Origin: Haemonchus contortus
Taxonomy: Eukaryota; Nematoda; Chromadorea; Rhabditida; Trichostrongylidae
NCBI GenBank assembly: GCA_000469685.2
Contig: LS997566.1
Span: forward strand, 14,572,118-14,636,117
Direction: 5' to 3'
Length of the DNA stretch: 64,000 nt
A program made the position numbers and the translations under genes. This document shows, piece after piece, positions 34,924 through 45,661 of this stretch. How positions within the stretch are numbered: position 1 is the first letter of the stretch; each line of letters starts with the position of its first letter. Below the pieces are notes generated by a model that was not told the DNA's origin, did not search any database, and worked only from the letters and a program-made list of their open reading frames with translations.

Positions 34924-35341
34924 AGTCGTATTTGGCTTACACGTTTCGTTTAAGTTGCAGAAAAAGTCAGTGCTTTTATCTTGCTAAACGAGACTACTCG
35001 AGTGACCCACAACGGAAAGATGGAATTCTTGAATGACTTTACGGGCGTGAGAGGATCGGATTTGGAGAGACCACCTCAGCCGTCCCAGCACTTTATATTA
35101 CGCACCCGATCAATCCGGTGCAATGCAGCAGAAGGCGACCTCACCATACCTTACATAACACACAGTTGGAGGCATTACTCCACTGTCAACTTGAAGTTCT
35201 CTGCGGTTAACTGAATTTGTCTTTTACGTTGCTCATCAGCCCTACCGGATCAATCACTTCTGCCATTGACCTCCTTCCTATACCGAAGCCGTTTTTCTTC
35301 CAAATTTGAAAAGACCGAGCAGAAGCCAGGATACGAGAAAA

Positions 35342-35748
35342 TACCCTAAAATTCCATAGATAAGAGCGGGTGAGCCTACCGGTGAAAAATGAATTGGAAA
35401 AAATCGAAATTGAATGCCGTCACCCCTCTAACTTGATGGATGGATAAAGTAAACTTCGAAGAAGAAGTTAAGACGAAGCTCCGCCCCTGAACTCTAAACC
35501 CCGCCCACTTAATAAATAATTCATACAGAAAAACAGCGATTCGTAAAAATCGCTGTTTTTTCCATATTAATTATTTATTAAGTGGGCGGAGTTTAGAGTT
35601 GAGGGGCGGAGCTTCGTCTTAACTTCTTCTTCGAAGTTTACTTCATCCATCCATCAAGTTAGAGGGGTGACGGCATTCAATTTCGATTTTTTCCAATTCA
35701 TTTTTCACCGGTAGGCTCACCCGCTCTTATCTATGGAATTTTAGGGTA
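35342..35748. mobile_element. foldback element, 407 bp, near-perfect inverted repeat
   Basis: The outer ends taccctaaaattccat and its complement (ending 35748) begin arms of about 190 bp that pair with very few mismatches to a small central loop near 35545, which contains a second hairpin (aaaacagcgatt/aatcgctgtttt). No coding capacity. Ends TA...TA are consistent with a Tc1/mariner-type target. Confidence 0.85.
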
Positions 35749-36929
35749 CATATACGGGTCAACCAAACTCATCGTTCGGGAAATACACATATCAAGCGCT
35801 ACAGTTTAGAAAAGCCCTCCCCTCACACTGGTTGGGATAAGGAAAGATGAGGTCTCCGTAAAAGCAAGAACGAGCAACTATGAATATTCAGAAGCGAACA
35901 TTCATGTTAGATGGTACAAAAAAATGCAAGCATCGATGCGTATTAATGCGTTCGTGGCCAAAAAAGGTGTCATAAAACTCGGAATAGGCTCTTCCCACGA
36001 CGATGTGTAGTTTTTTTTTGTCACTCCTGGGTAACTAGTCCAATTACAGGGGGAAATGACTACATTAACCTAGTGCCCGGCTTTGTTTGCAAGTACTGCA
36101 AAGACAGTTTTTTTTGTTCTATGCTAATTTGGACTACTTCTACGTAATGCAATCCGATCCAACATCGCTGAGGCTTTAATGTATTTAGCGGATTCTTGAG
36201 CCTTTCATGCACTTTTATGCATAATTTTCTACCGCATCTACGTCACATACTACACCACCGAAGTTTGATCCTAGTACATAGTCTGAGGGTCAGTTCCATG
36301 ATGAATCGCTCCTCATACAGCCTTTAATACTAAAAAGATGCAATGCAAACTATCTCTGTGCTAATCAGTTCAGAGAATCGGTTTTCGAATTTGAAAGACA
36401 GAAACAGCAGAGGGAAATTCTGAGAAACTTTCATGCTACTAATGCGCTTGATGGGGAGACAGTTAATGCCCCAAAGTCCCAATTTATCATCGACATGCGA
36501 TTGACAGCATTTTAATTTAAATCTACATCAGTCACTTGCAAGGCACACGTCATTTAAGTAGAAACGAAGAGAAAAAAAAGTCAGCCGTAAAGAGAACAGA
36601 GGAAACAGAATGAGACATCAGAGCTACGGTAACCACCATTCGCTGTTTGCATTTGGGATAAAGCCGAGCTGAATGTATATAGGCAAAGCAGCCTGGTTAT
36701 TACCTGTGGGCATGGGTAGTGTAGCAATATTGAACTTTTCACATGTAGGAGGTGTAGTGACAAAAATCCGCGAACCTGGCCCATGGGCCCTGGCGATTCA
36801 AAGCCAAAATTCACACGATGATTCTCAGGTTTCCTTCTTAGGTCGAACAGCGGAAGTATCGGTCGAGAATAGTGCATCGGTGATAAAGAAAGCGAGAAAA
36901 CTCGCCGATTTCGTGGAAATAAGGCTTCT

Positions 36930-37260
36930 CAAGAGTAGTGAGAATAGGGATAGTACGAGATGCCATGATAGAAATGACATGATATGGCTATTTAGGAGAG
37001 GTTTCAGTTTTTGCAATTGTGTTGTTCAAGGAGCTGACTGCGGCCTTCCACTGTCGCCATGGGTCATGACCTGTTGTTTAGACTTCCTACATGGGTGTAC
37101 TAGAAATCCTTGTGAACAGTGCAACCTTTACAATCCCGTCAAAACTCATTAGCCTTCAACTTGGCATACAACTGATACAATCTTTGAGCCCTCATAGCGT
37201 CTTACCTAAGCCGTTTTCCGACATAGGAGCGCCCCACATGGTACACGAGGGAGACACAAA
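36930..37260 (-). mobile_element. MITE fragment, ggcacagttcacga family
   Basis: The word ccatgggtcatgacctgttg and the following gaacagtgcaacctttacaa match the 38.4-kb and 10.1-kb copies in inverse orientation. Ends are not sharp. Confidence 0.4.
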
Positions 37261-37599
37261 TTTGTACTAGGAGGATATTTCCAAGGCTTTTTTCATGCTG
37301 GACTGTGCCACTAAGGTTCGGCTGAGTGCCAATACAGGTTTACTACATAAAAGCTACGCGAGTAATGGTACTTGGTGAACATCTTCCTACAAAGAAAATC
37401 ACTTCTACTTACGACGTGTACTGTATTCGTACAAACTGTAAAGAACGTGCAATCCTCATATAACCGAATGTCATTGACAAAGTCATCCAATCACAATTTT
37501 CACCTAATTTTTCGATTTGACATGTGACATCCCCGACTCTTTGCTTCTACCATATGTATCGAATATGGATAAGCACCGAGACTAGTAAAACTAAATTTA

Positions 37600-38144
37600 C
37601 AGTATAGGGTGACCCACATGAAGTGTGACGGGCAATAAAAAAATCAACTTATGGGCTTCTGGGCTGGAGGAAGCGATGATCGCTTGGGTGGAAAGAAACG
37701 CGATGAACGTCAGCTGAACCTTCCACAGGATTGGGCACTAGCCCACAGCACAAAGAAGATGCTGCAATGTTGTGAAACCACGCTTCCGGGTTTTTGGGGC
37801 GAAGCAGTTTGATCTTCCAATCCCTCGATTTCAATCCTTTGGATTTTGCTGTGTAGTCGATTCTAGAGCAAAAGACCTGCGCTTTCAAACACAGGTCTTA
37901 AGAACATCTGAAAGAAAGTGCTCTTGTAGGAGCGTGGAATGAAAGTGATTGCGCGCATTCTTGAAAACTTCTGAAAGAGGTTGGATGCTTCCATTAAAGC
38001 GAAAGATGGTTATTCTGCATGCGAGATGCGATATGTTGTTCGCAATTTTGTGATGATTGTGTAGGAGTAATAGTTTCCCATTTGGTTTGATTTGTATAAT
38101 TTTGATGATATGTTTCTGCGTCACACTTCATGTTGGTCACCCTG
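37600..38144 (+). mobile_element. maT/mariner-like element, internally deleted
   Basis: Ends cag(tata)gggtgacc-acatgaagtgtgacg and the inverse gcgtcacacttcatgttgg...ctg are flanked by TA (37598-37599, 38145-38146). The plus-strand interior keeps only the C-terminal half of a transposase: a QDWALAHSTKK block (second Asp region), LPGFWGEAVW and a frameshifted SPDLNPLDF-type third Asp region near 37820-37845. The N-terminal DNA-binding part is missing. Confidence 0.7.
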
Positions 38145-38384
38145 TATATTCTCGAGGGCGCCTTCTGTGTTTTAACACTCGCTATATTTCCTTTTTGAAA
38201 GCAACTTTTTAGTTCGATTACCAGCACTCTGCTAACAATGTTATGCTCCATTTGCGTCAATCTGAAAAACATAAAACATTCGTGTTAACGAACACTATAG
38301 AGACTGTTATGCGTATGACTGGAAATAAGCTTGAATACGGAAGCGTAAGGAACGGAAAGCATAAAAAATCGTGTGACTGACACA

Positions 38385-38760
38385 CTCACAGCGGACGAGC
38401 CTCAACTGTGTTGTAGAGGCTGCACTATGTATCTCAAGAGACTCCCATTTAGGGAGGTCAAACACCTTGTCATGACCCATGGCGACAGTGGAATGCATTT
38501 TCAGATACTTTTGACTTGGAGCAGCCAGATCTTGGCGCAGTTTTAACTACTGAAATCTTGTCCAAAGACCCCTTCGATGCCATCCATTTCTGTCATGGTA
38601 ATCTCTTACGACCTCCATTTCCACTACTTTTGAATAGCTTTATTTTTCGCAAGTTCGACGATTTTCTGCTTTCTTCGCTACCCATGCACCATTCTATACC
38701 AACCCTTTCAATTTTGAGCTTGGAAAAGGAACCTCAGAATTATCTTGAAGTGTGCCTTTA
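38385..38760. mobile_element. MITE copy, ggcacagttcacga family
   Basis: Shares gtcatgacccatggcgacag and the following 150 bases with the 10.1-kb copy and ends cttgaagtgtgccttta, the family terminus. The left end is not clear. Confidence 0.5.
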
Positions 38761-38962
38761 AGTGAGCTCACTACGGACCGAGCAACATTGGGTGAGCAGC
38801 AGACGTAAAATCTGGCGAGTGTTCTACGTTCTACAGGATAGACGCTATAACATGAGGATGAACCTATGTTGAGATAAATGCGAAAATATAAGGCAGGGAA
38901 GATTTAGTGAACGTAATCGATTAGGATTAGTGTTTTTGGAGTCAATCGATTTTGTTTTACAG

Positions 38963-39084
38963 ATACCCCAACTTTGGATGGAACAGTAGCAGCGCTTGAA
39001 CGCGTATTCGGCCCAAACGAAGACTTCAAGGGAAAGTGCCTCCAGATGAATTTAGTACCAGGTGATCGACAACAGATGATGTAA
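38963..39084 (+). CDS. candidate terminal exon of an unidentified gene
   Basis: A strong acceptor TTTTGTTTTACAG ends at 38962. The exon is open for 40 codons (including VAALERVFGPNEDFKGKCLQ and ending RQQMM) to a TAA at 39082-39084. It carries 2 leading bases, so the upstream exon must end in phase 1. Composition is clearly protein-like but I do not recognise the family. Upstream exons were not found; a MITE occupies 38385-38760. Confidence 0.4.
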
Positions 39085-40010
39085 TACTGAGCTGGCCTTC
39101 ACAGGTAATGGAGGAATAGATCCTGGACCCTCCCATAGCAACGGCTACTCCATACTGTGCCACCTTCCCCATGCCCTAGAGCTACAGATAACGAGGGAGG
39201 ATCCGGGATTTCATGGGATCAATGTTGGTGTATCAGTAGAGCAATATAATTTGGAACCTAATGATCTTTATGAAGACCATGCCAGACCTAAACGACAACG
39301 ACTCATCACATACTATAGGTGATATATGGTGGTTACTTGATCATTTGCCCTTCCATATAATATAGTTGAAAAAGCGATTAAGCCATCAGGCTCGACCAAG
39401 CACCATAAGATTAACAAGGCGAATCAAATCTAATAAGATCCATGTGGAATTCCAATTCGGATTAGAAGATATGAGTGACCTTCACAGCAATGCCACCTGC
39501 AGGTCGAGGAAAACAGTGAAGAGCATCCTAAAGTTCATAGAAGTTTTATAGAAATATGCGTCCTGCATTGCTCAGAACATTGCTAAGGTCTGACTTTGAA
39601 AGGTGAAGAATCGCTCAAAATTTAGATATCTGTACCCAAAAACTGCCATGAATTAGGATTAGAAATCCTTGGTGGAGGGGAGTTTGCTGCTCAAAGCGAT
39701 TGAGGCACCAATACGCAGGATATTCGCTCACCAACACAATGAATAGCCAAAATGTCAGTAGCTGATCATATGACAACTAAAAGTGAGCAGAGTTGCCCAT
39801 ATAAAGTGTTAGCTCAATGGAAATGCTCATTTGTGAAGGGAGGTACATAGGAACGTGACCACAATTTATTGGCAGACAACACGCGACATAACACCCATAC
39901 ATTTATTGCAGATGAAAGTCAATGACGCAATGATGTACTCACTCTAACTGCTCTCACAAAAACTGCATAAATTTCCATACCATTTAGTCTGAGTAGGTTT
40001 TTTTTGAATA

Positions 40011-40146
40011 ATGGGCGACACTCTACGACAAATGATTTACGATGTAAGAGAAGCATCAAATTCTCAATCAAACGAAGGAGCCTGTCAAAGAATTTCCCCG
40101 AATGAGCATTTCTGTCGAGTTTTCAACTTCAATTGCCTGATCGCAA
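40011..40146 (+). CDS. candidate first exon of an unidentified gene
   Basis: ATG at 40011, 45 codons open (MGDTLRQMIYDVREASN and onward), then a consensus donor CAA|GTGAGT at 40147, phase 1. No downstream exon identified; a SINE starts at 40410. Confidence 0.3.
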
Positions 40147-40409
40147 GTGAGTATGCAAGTTGTCAGCTACGAGCTCAGCAGTTACATAGCAAAGAAAAAG
40201 CGACTAAATCGTGCCGATAGAGGGAAAGTGGACCTAACGAGCGAGCAAGAAAAAGCCAAACACCAGCCACCCTCATAGGGTTTGAGTGCTTCGACATAAC
40301 TAAATAACTTATCAACATATATAACTGTCCTTTATGTAAGTTTCGAAGATTTCTTAGCGGCACACGTCAAGTAACTGAATCGCCTTTTCTGGAAGCTTAA
40401 GTTTTTCTT

Positions 40410-40670
40410 GGAGGAGGTAGTGTAGTGACAAGTGGTAACGGCGCCCTACGGCTTACATGGTCACGAGTTCGAATCACGGGATGGTATCCGCCTAAGCAAA
40501 TCAAGTCGTTCATCCCTCCGGGTCGGCTAGTTTGTATCATACTTGTCTGGGAGAGTGAAAACAAGTCACTGTATGGGACCCGCTATTCTGGATGGAAGTC
40601 AAATGAGGGGGCGCATCCCTCAGACGGGATTATTCAACTCCCGAAGACGTCTCCTTTTACTTATCCTTTT
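40410..40670 (+). repeat. tRNA-derived SINE
   Basis: Head ggaggaggtagtgtagtgac (box A region) and box B GAGTTCGAATCACGGG about 50 bases on, then the family words catccctccgggtcgg and, near the end, gcgcatccctcagacggg. A pyrimidine-rich tail follows. Confidence 0.75.
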
Positions 40671-41305
40671 TTACCCACTTGCACAAAATTAATCACATGT
40701 TGGTCGCCGTGGTGGTTACTAATGATAGCTAAGCTGTGAATGGAAAACCATATAATTGTGAGATGATGGGTCGGAAATGTTCGTAAGAAGCGAGCGAAAG
40801 GGCTGAGACACACTTCAGCCTTTTTAAGGGTAATTCTTTGAGTGAAGAGAACAAACTGATGATTACTGTCAATGAGTAGTAAGGTGGATGGAGAGGATGT
40901 GTTCAACAGCGAACAATTCAGAGGAGATAAAATTGCTACTGCTGGCAATAGGATTGTCGGTAAAAAGGTGAATAAAGGCCTGCTGAGTTTCTAGAAGCGA
41001 CAAATCTAGGCTTCAAAATTTTCTGATATTGAGCAATCTTGTTTTTCGGATAGTCCCTCGCATTCAACTTCTATTCAGAACAGCGGTTAAGAATGCGAGT
41101 TTGGCGTGTCTGGTTTGTTGCGAACAGATGGGCAAGTCATTTCTTTGATCCTCAGAAATAAGTGTGTACAAGTTAAAAACTCACCGACCATTAGCTTTGA
41201 CGAGACCTGACATGGGCTTCGATCTCGGGCCATACTTGTAATATTGCGCCTTTTACCCTTTTACTACTACCAAGACCAAGGGTCAGAAATCTCTATTAAA
41301 AGAAT

Positions 41306-41347
41306 TGCATGGACAGCTGGCAAAAAGTGTTTCCAGCTGTCCATGCA
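41306..41347. repeat. perfect 15-bp hairpin
   Basis: tgcatggacagctgg (41306-41320) pairs with its complement at 41333-41347 across a 12-nt loop. Confidence 0.8.
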
Positions 41348-41612
41348 TTTCACTTCCGAGGAAGTAAGTAGATCGTGATCTTCAAGACGATATATGGATT
41401 GTCGAAATACCTCCAAACACCCTTCGGAAGTTCCATGTACGGCTTTCTATGAACCTCGGCATAATTGTATCATTGAGTTTACTGCTTTCTTGAACTCTTC
41501 ACGAGGTTTTTAAATATTCTTTATTAGGCTGACGTTTTTGTTTTTTTTTGTCACCAGTCCCAAAATGAATCGTAGGGAAGAATGTCTCGCAATCACGCGT
41601 GAGCTACGACCT

Positions 41613-41619
41613 TATATAA
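41613..41619 (+). promoter_or_regulatory. TATA box in Penelope-like terminal repeat
   Basis: ccttatataaggctgg lies 111 bases before a consensus donor at 41724. Confidence 0.45.
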
Positions 41620-41723
41620 GGCTGGCCTTCCCGCAGAGACTTTAATGACGACATACCCCAGCTGACACTGGTCGGTTGGTACCATTACTTGCTGGGTGGT
41701 TTCGAAGAATCCACAAAGCTACG

Positions 41724-41831
41724 GTGAGTGGTTCTCCTTTCAGTCACTTGTGTGCCCTGGGGGTCTCGAGCTTTAGTGGGGTTGGTGGAGACGTTTTGTC
41801 GGATAGTCACAGATTGTTATGATCCTTTCAG
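41724..41831 (+). other. predicted 108-nt intron in Penelope-like element leader
   Basis: Donor ACG|GTGAGT at 41724 and acceptor GATCCTTTCAG ending 41831. The acceptor overlaps stem I of the hammerhead-like motif. Confidence 0.5.
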
Positions 41832-41867
41832 GCTCTGAAGAAGGCGATTCCGCCGAAACGTCAGCCT
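41830..41867 (+). ncRNA. hammerhead-ribozyme-like motif
   Basis: Order: AGGCT (stem I), CTGAAGA core, A, GGCG-ATTC-CGCC (stem II), GAAA core, C-GTC (minimal stem III and cleavage triplet), AGCCT (stem I closing). Stem I pairs over 5 bp and stem II over 4 bp. Published Penelope-like elements carry type I hammerheads with very short stem III in their terminal repeats; this has that layout. One extra A between the core and stem II departs from the consensus, so activity is uncertain. Confidence 0.6.
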
Positions 41868-41919
41868 AATAAAGAATATTTAAAAACCTCGTGAAGAGTT
41901 CAAGAAAGCAGTAAACTCA

Positions 41920-42237
41920 ATGACCCTTCGGAAGCTTCTTGTTCGTAGTCGACTCTACGATACTGTATGTGACACGCCTAACTGTGTGATGTGCCCTTAT
42001 GGCAAAGTGGGTGATTGCATGAAGGTGGGAGTGGTTTACTCTATACGTTGCCAAAGCTGTGGATGCGAGTACATAGGAGAAACGGGTCGCCCTTTGTGCG
42101 TTCGAGTTAATGAACATCTAAGTGGGCTGGCTGGATCAAGGATGCATACCCCGCTCGGAGCCCATCGTGTTTCATTCCACGCAGGTTTGTCCTTTGACGT
42201 TTCAGTGTTTCCAGCCTCCCCCAAAATTGACCGGTGA
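41920..42237 (+). CDS. GIY-YIG endonuclease domain of Penelope-like element
   Basis: A 106-codon frame. A cysteine cluster (Cys17, Cys22, Cys25, Cys33) precedes the nuclease motif: GVVY at residues 37-40 stands for GIY, YIG at 51-53, then ETGRPLCVRVNEH with Arg62 and His66 in the positions conserved in Penelope endonucleases. The LVRSRLYD lead-in is also typical. The domain nicks DNA to prime reverse transcription in intact elements. The frame degenerates after residue 70 and ends before a normal C-terminus; the reverse transcriptase that should precede it is absent, so this copy is not functional alone. Confidence 0.8.
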   Translation: MTLRKLLVRSRLYDTVCDTPNCVMCPYGKVGDCMKVGVVYSIRCQSCGCEYIGETGRPLCVRVNEHLSGLAGSRMHTPLGAHRVSFHAGLSFDVSVFPASPKIDR

Positions 42238-42367
42238 AAAAGTAATCTGAGATTGGCCTCTGAACGCAAGCGTTAAATAAATGAAGCAGACATACATCCA
42301 TTTGTTCTCTATCACTACGGGTGAATGATCATTGCTAAAGACTCTACCACCTTCACCGACCCAGCTT

Positions 42368-42636
42368 AAAGGCACAGTCCACGATAATTTTGAGGTACCC
42401 GTTTTCATTCGAAAAGCGGACATATATGTAGATTCATGGGTTCCCTTGTGATCGGTGCAGCCTCTACAATGCCGGCGAAACTCGCCCGAGGGTATACACG
42501 AGCCAACTTTTGAGCCTTTATAACTCCCTAACTGGGCCGTTTACCGACCTAGTAGTGTCAGATATGGTGCTCGCGGAGGCCTCAACCTCATTTTGGGGGA
42601 GTCTCAGAAACCATTTCCATCGTGAACTATGCCTTT
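42368..42636. mobile_element. MITE, ggcacagttcacga family, complete 269-bp copy
   Basis: Termini aaaggcacagtccacgat and atcgtgaactatgccttt are inverted copies. The interior shares caatgccggcgaaactcg and related words with the 10-kb copy. Confidence 0.75.
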
Positions 42637-42936
42637 GATCGTTCCCGTTTGTTTTTATCATTGATGTCAACGAGTAAACGAACCAACGTAATTGGGAATA
42701 GATTGAAACCGCCTTTTCGTCTCTTCTCTTGCACAGAAAAATGCATTTTAATCAGTATTCGACTCAGAGGAGGTGAATCCATACTCTAAATCCTTCACGC
42801 ATCTTTATGATTTTCAGGGAATACTAATGAGGATAATAGCTGAAGGCATTGCCCTGATGTGGCATAACTGTCAGCGAAGTGCATTCATTCCCTTTCGATT
42901 CCCTTTAGTTGAGATTGTTTGATCGTTTCCTCTTCC

Positions 42937-42976
42937 ATCTACACTCACTGGAAGGGATCTACACTCACTGGAAGGG
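42937..42976. repeat. two tandem 20-bp units
   Basis: atctacactcactggaaggg occurs twice in succession. Confidence 0.9.
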
Positions 42977-43149
42977 GTTGAGCGACGAAGCTCGACCAAA
43001 CACCATCAGAGATTAGCAGTGATTTCTTCTACTATCTGAATGGCATTATTTCACGGACTAGTAGGTACTTTCTAAGGCGTTTAGCGGCTGAGGGTTCAAA
43101 GATTCAAAGAATCATAAAACAACATGAAAAAGAGCTAGCCTGCAAGTAG

Positions 43150-43392
43150 CATCGCACTCATAACACTACACCTTTTCCGCCTTTTCCACCCGTGCCAAAC
43201 TCCTACAGTCAGAGTGAGTGTGCGGATCTGAACTTTTCTATGCTCCAGGGACCCAACTACTCCGAATATACTGCAGAAGCAACCTTGTCCGACCATAACC
43301 GTTTTCAGCAAGTTTCTGACGGTTTAGCTTTTGGACCTGAGTTAGTCCATTTGTCAATCCACTCTTCGCCTGTCAGTCAAACCATTTTATGA
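43150..43392 (+). CDS. unrecognised coding-like ORF
   Basis: After a stop at 43147-43149 the frame is open to 43392. It is Pro-rich first (PFPPFPPVPNSYSQS), then polar. A consensus donor (A|GTGAGT) lies inside it at about 43214, so it may be a shorter exon. No domain recognised. Confidence 0.2.
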   Translation, partial: HRTHNTTPFPPFPPVPNSYSQSECADLNFSMLQGPNYSEYTAEATLSDHNRFQQVSDGLAFGPELVHLSIHSSPVSQTIL

Positions 43393-44479
43393 GATCCAAT
43401 AACGCGAAGTTACAGAATCCAGCTAACCACTATTCTATTTCTTTTACGTAGCATTTTTATGCACAGCAGAAACCAAGTATCAACAACATCCACACATTTA
43501 TTCATTCTTATTCTAATGAGAAAGCCTACTAATGTCAGGCCCGAAGTGGTGTTTGTTCATCCCACTCGTTAGCAAATATTAAATCGACCACTAAAGAAGT
43601 GATACGTGGGTATATACATAAAAACAGGAAAGCAGTTTTAGAAAGAGCGAGAGAGGGATGTGGCCCAGAAAGATCATATTGCAAAAGAGGATGAGGACGA
43701 AAGAGGACGTCATTTTTCAAAAATGAAATGAAGCAAAGTGGATGTTCGTCAAGTCTTGAATCGTGGCAAAAATGACTGAAGGGTAGCTAAATTGAGAGTT
43801 GATTGGATAGGGAAGAATTTAGTGCATCCGTTTGCGGTGGCGTTGAAGATGTTCGTTGAGATGAAAAGAACTTTGTTGTGGAAGGTCGTCGGAGCCTTAC
43901 CAATGAGCATTTGGGGAACCGAGTCCGACGTCAAGCTACAGTATGCCGTGAAAGTAGAGCATAAAAGGGTATTAAAGGGGCGGGCGGGTTCCTACGCCTA
44001 GTAGGGCAGTGTAGCTGGGAATACAAGGATTCCGCCGCTGGTTGATTTTATCAAACAGCAGTAGAATATGAATAACGAGAGAGAGAATTCCGGAAACACG
44101 TAGGGCTCTTTCTTCCCCTTCACCGCGGATTTGTAACGTAGTCACTGAGATGCTCATTGAGCCAAGTCGTTGACGTCAACCACTTAATTGCCTATGCTAA
44201 GTGACTGCTGTTGGAGAAGATTAAAGAACAAGCGCAGAATCCTTTTATGAAGATTTTCTGCCTGGTAAGAGTAGGGCCCATCCAGGAAAACCTGAACGGA
44301 AATGCAGCTGAGAGACGAATAGGAATCAAAGAAAATTTTGTAGCATCAATTAAGGGCTCATTCACGAGATTAGACGGGTCTGTACTATTCACAATGGAGC
44401 ACACATGTTGAAAACTCCAACGAATAAGTAGTTATAACTACGGAGACAGAGGAACGCGCTTTTTGGCATCTTTGACTTA

Positions 44480-44710
44480 CTGTAGCCAGCTTTACGCAAT
44501 AGCACACGTCTGACACCCACTTGAATGCCTCTTCCGAGACGTTACAATCTTTTCTATCCCTCTTTCGCTACTTTTTTGAAGCATTACTTCCCAGAGGCCG
44601 TTGATATTCGTGCAATCTCACCCACCTTTGCACTATTCTGCCCCTTAACTTCCCTTATTTCACTTGAACTATGACCCCAAAATTACTGTGAAGTTTACCT
44701 TTAACATTAT
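44480..44710. mobile_element. MITE fragment, ggcacagttcacga family
   Basis: The right end (ttactgtgaagtttaccttta) and several interior words resemble the family; the left end is lost. Confidence 0.3.
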
Positions 44711-45273
44711 GTACGAAGCCTTCATCACAAATAGGTAGCCTGACTGTGATCTAAAATCGAACATAGAGAAAATTATCGCGAAGTTAAAAATTTAAACATG
44801 GCGATATATGAAGAAACCATTTTAAGCGATCAAAAACTTTTCCTTTTGATTTATTTGACAATTCTGCTCGTTCAGAGCGGAACAACCATTACATTACTGT
44901 ATTTTTCAAGGTATTCGATCTCATCAATTTATTCGAATAGAGTTCAAGACAAAAAGAACCGTAGTTTAGTACTAGTTGTCCTCTTCAAAAAAACCGCCCT
45001 TCAATCTTGAATTGCACTAGAATTTGTTAGCATTGCAGGTTCACATGGCCTACTGGACCCTCATATTTGAGAGACACAGAGCGTTCCTTGCTCTTGTTCG
45101 TGCTCCCCTCAAAGTGGTATGGCCACCAATCTAGCGTCATCGTAGTCTTTCGATGTTTTAAGAGATCAAGCGTGTAATAGGCTTGAGTCAGAGGCAACCC
45201 GCATGTGACGTATCTTACTTATGATCTTCTAGTAATTGGTATGCGGAAATGTAAGTAATCGTCGATCACTGAT

Positions 45274-45555
45274 TCAGCTCTGAGCTTCAGATGCACTTGA
45301 GAATAACGACACACTCCGCACCCATTCCTTTGCAGGGTGCAAATTAATAACATTAACAACGTACTCTTCCAGCCTTGGCGCAAAACTAATTTCTGAGTCG
45401 AAGAACTCGAGGGAATGAAGAAATGAAGTGATTAGCACATGCTGCTTTACACTTCCCAACTGAGGGGGAAAGCCTACGGCCCATTCTTTCCATACAAAAC
45501 CAGTAAACTCATACTCGAAAAATACCCACGCCATCCAGGAGCGTGTAATGCCGGA
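45274..45555 (-). CDS. unrecognised coding-like terminal ORF
   Basis: Minus frame of about 93 codons, aromatic-rich (RSWMAWVFFEYEFTGFVWKE) then amphipathic, ending at a TGA at 45274-45276. It reads as protein, but no good acceptor was seen at its 5' side and no family is recognised. Confidence 0.3.
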   Translation of the reverse strand, partial: SGITRSWMAWVFFEYEFTGFVWKEWAVGFPPQLGSVKQHVLITSFLHSLEFFDSEISFAPRLEEYVVNVINLHPAKEWVRSVSLFSSASEAQS

Positions 45556-45661
45556 GTACACAAATTAGAAGTTCATCTGTTTATCTGTGGAATAGTTTAG
45601 GATATATACGGTAATGCCCCATAGGGTAGGCCAAATTTGGAAATATTGAGCATTTTTCCAG

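Larger units (their letters stand above)
36360..38272 (-). repeat. segmental duplication, copy B, split by mobile elements
   Basis: Counterpart of 33001-34080. It is interrupted by MITE sequence (about 36930-37260) and the maT-like remnant (37600-38144). The reading frame seen in copy A is broken. Confidence 0.4.
41470..42238 (+). mobile_element. Penelope-like element terminus with inverted arms
   Basis: Two perfect 68-bp inverted arms (41470-41537 and 41856-41923) enclose a promoter-like region and an intron. The right arm runs directly into a GIY-YIG endonuclease frame. Inverted partial copies of the terminal repeat are a known feature of Penelope-like elements. The reverse transcriptase is missing and the copy is 5'-truncated and broken after the endonuclease motif. 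Confidence 0.75.
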
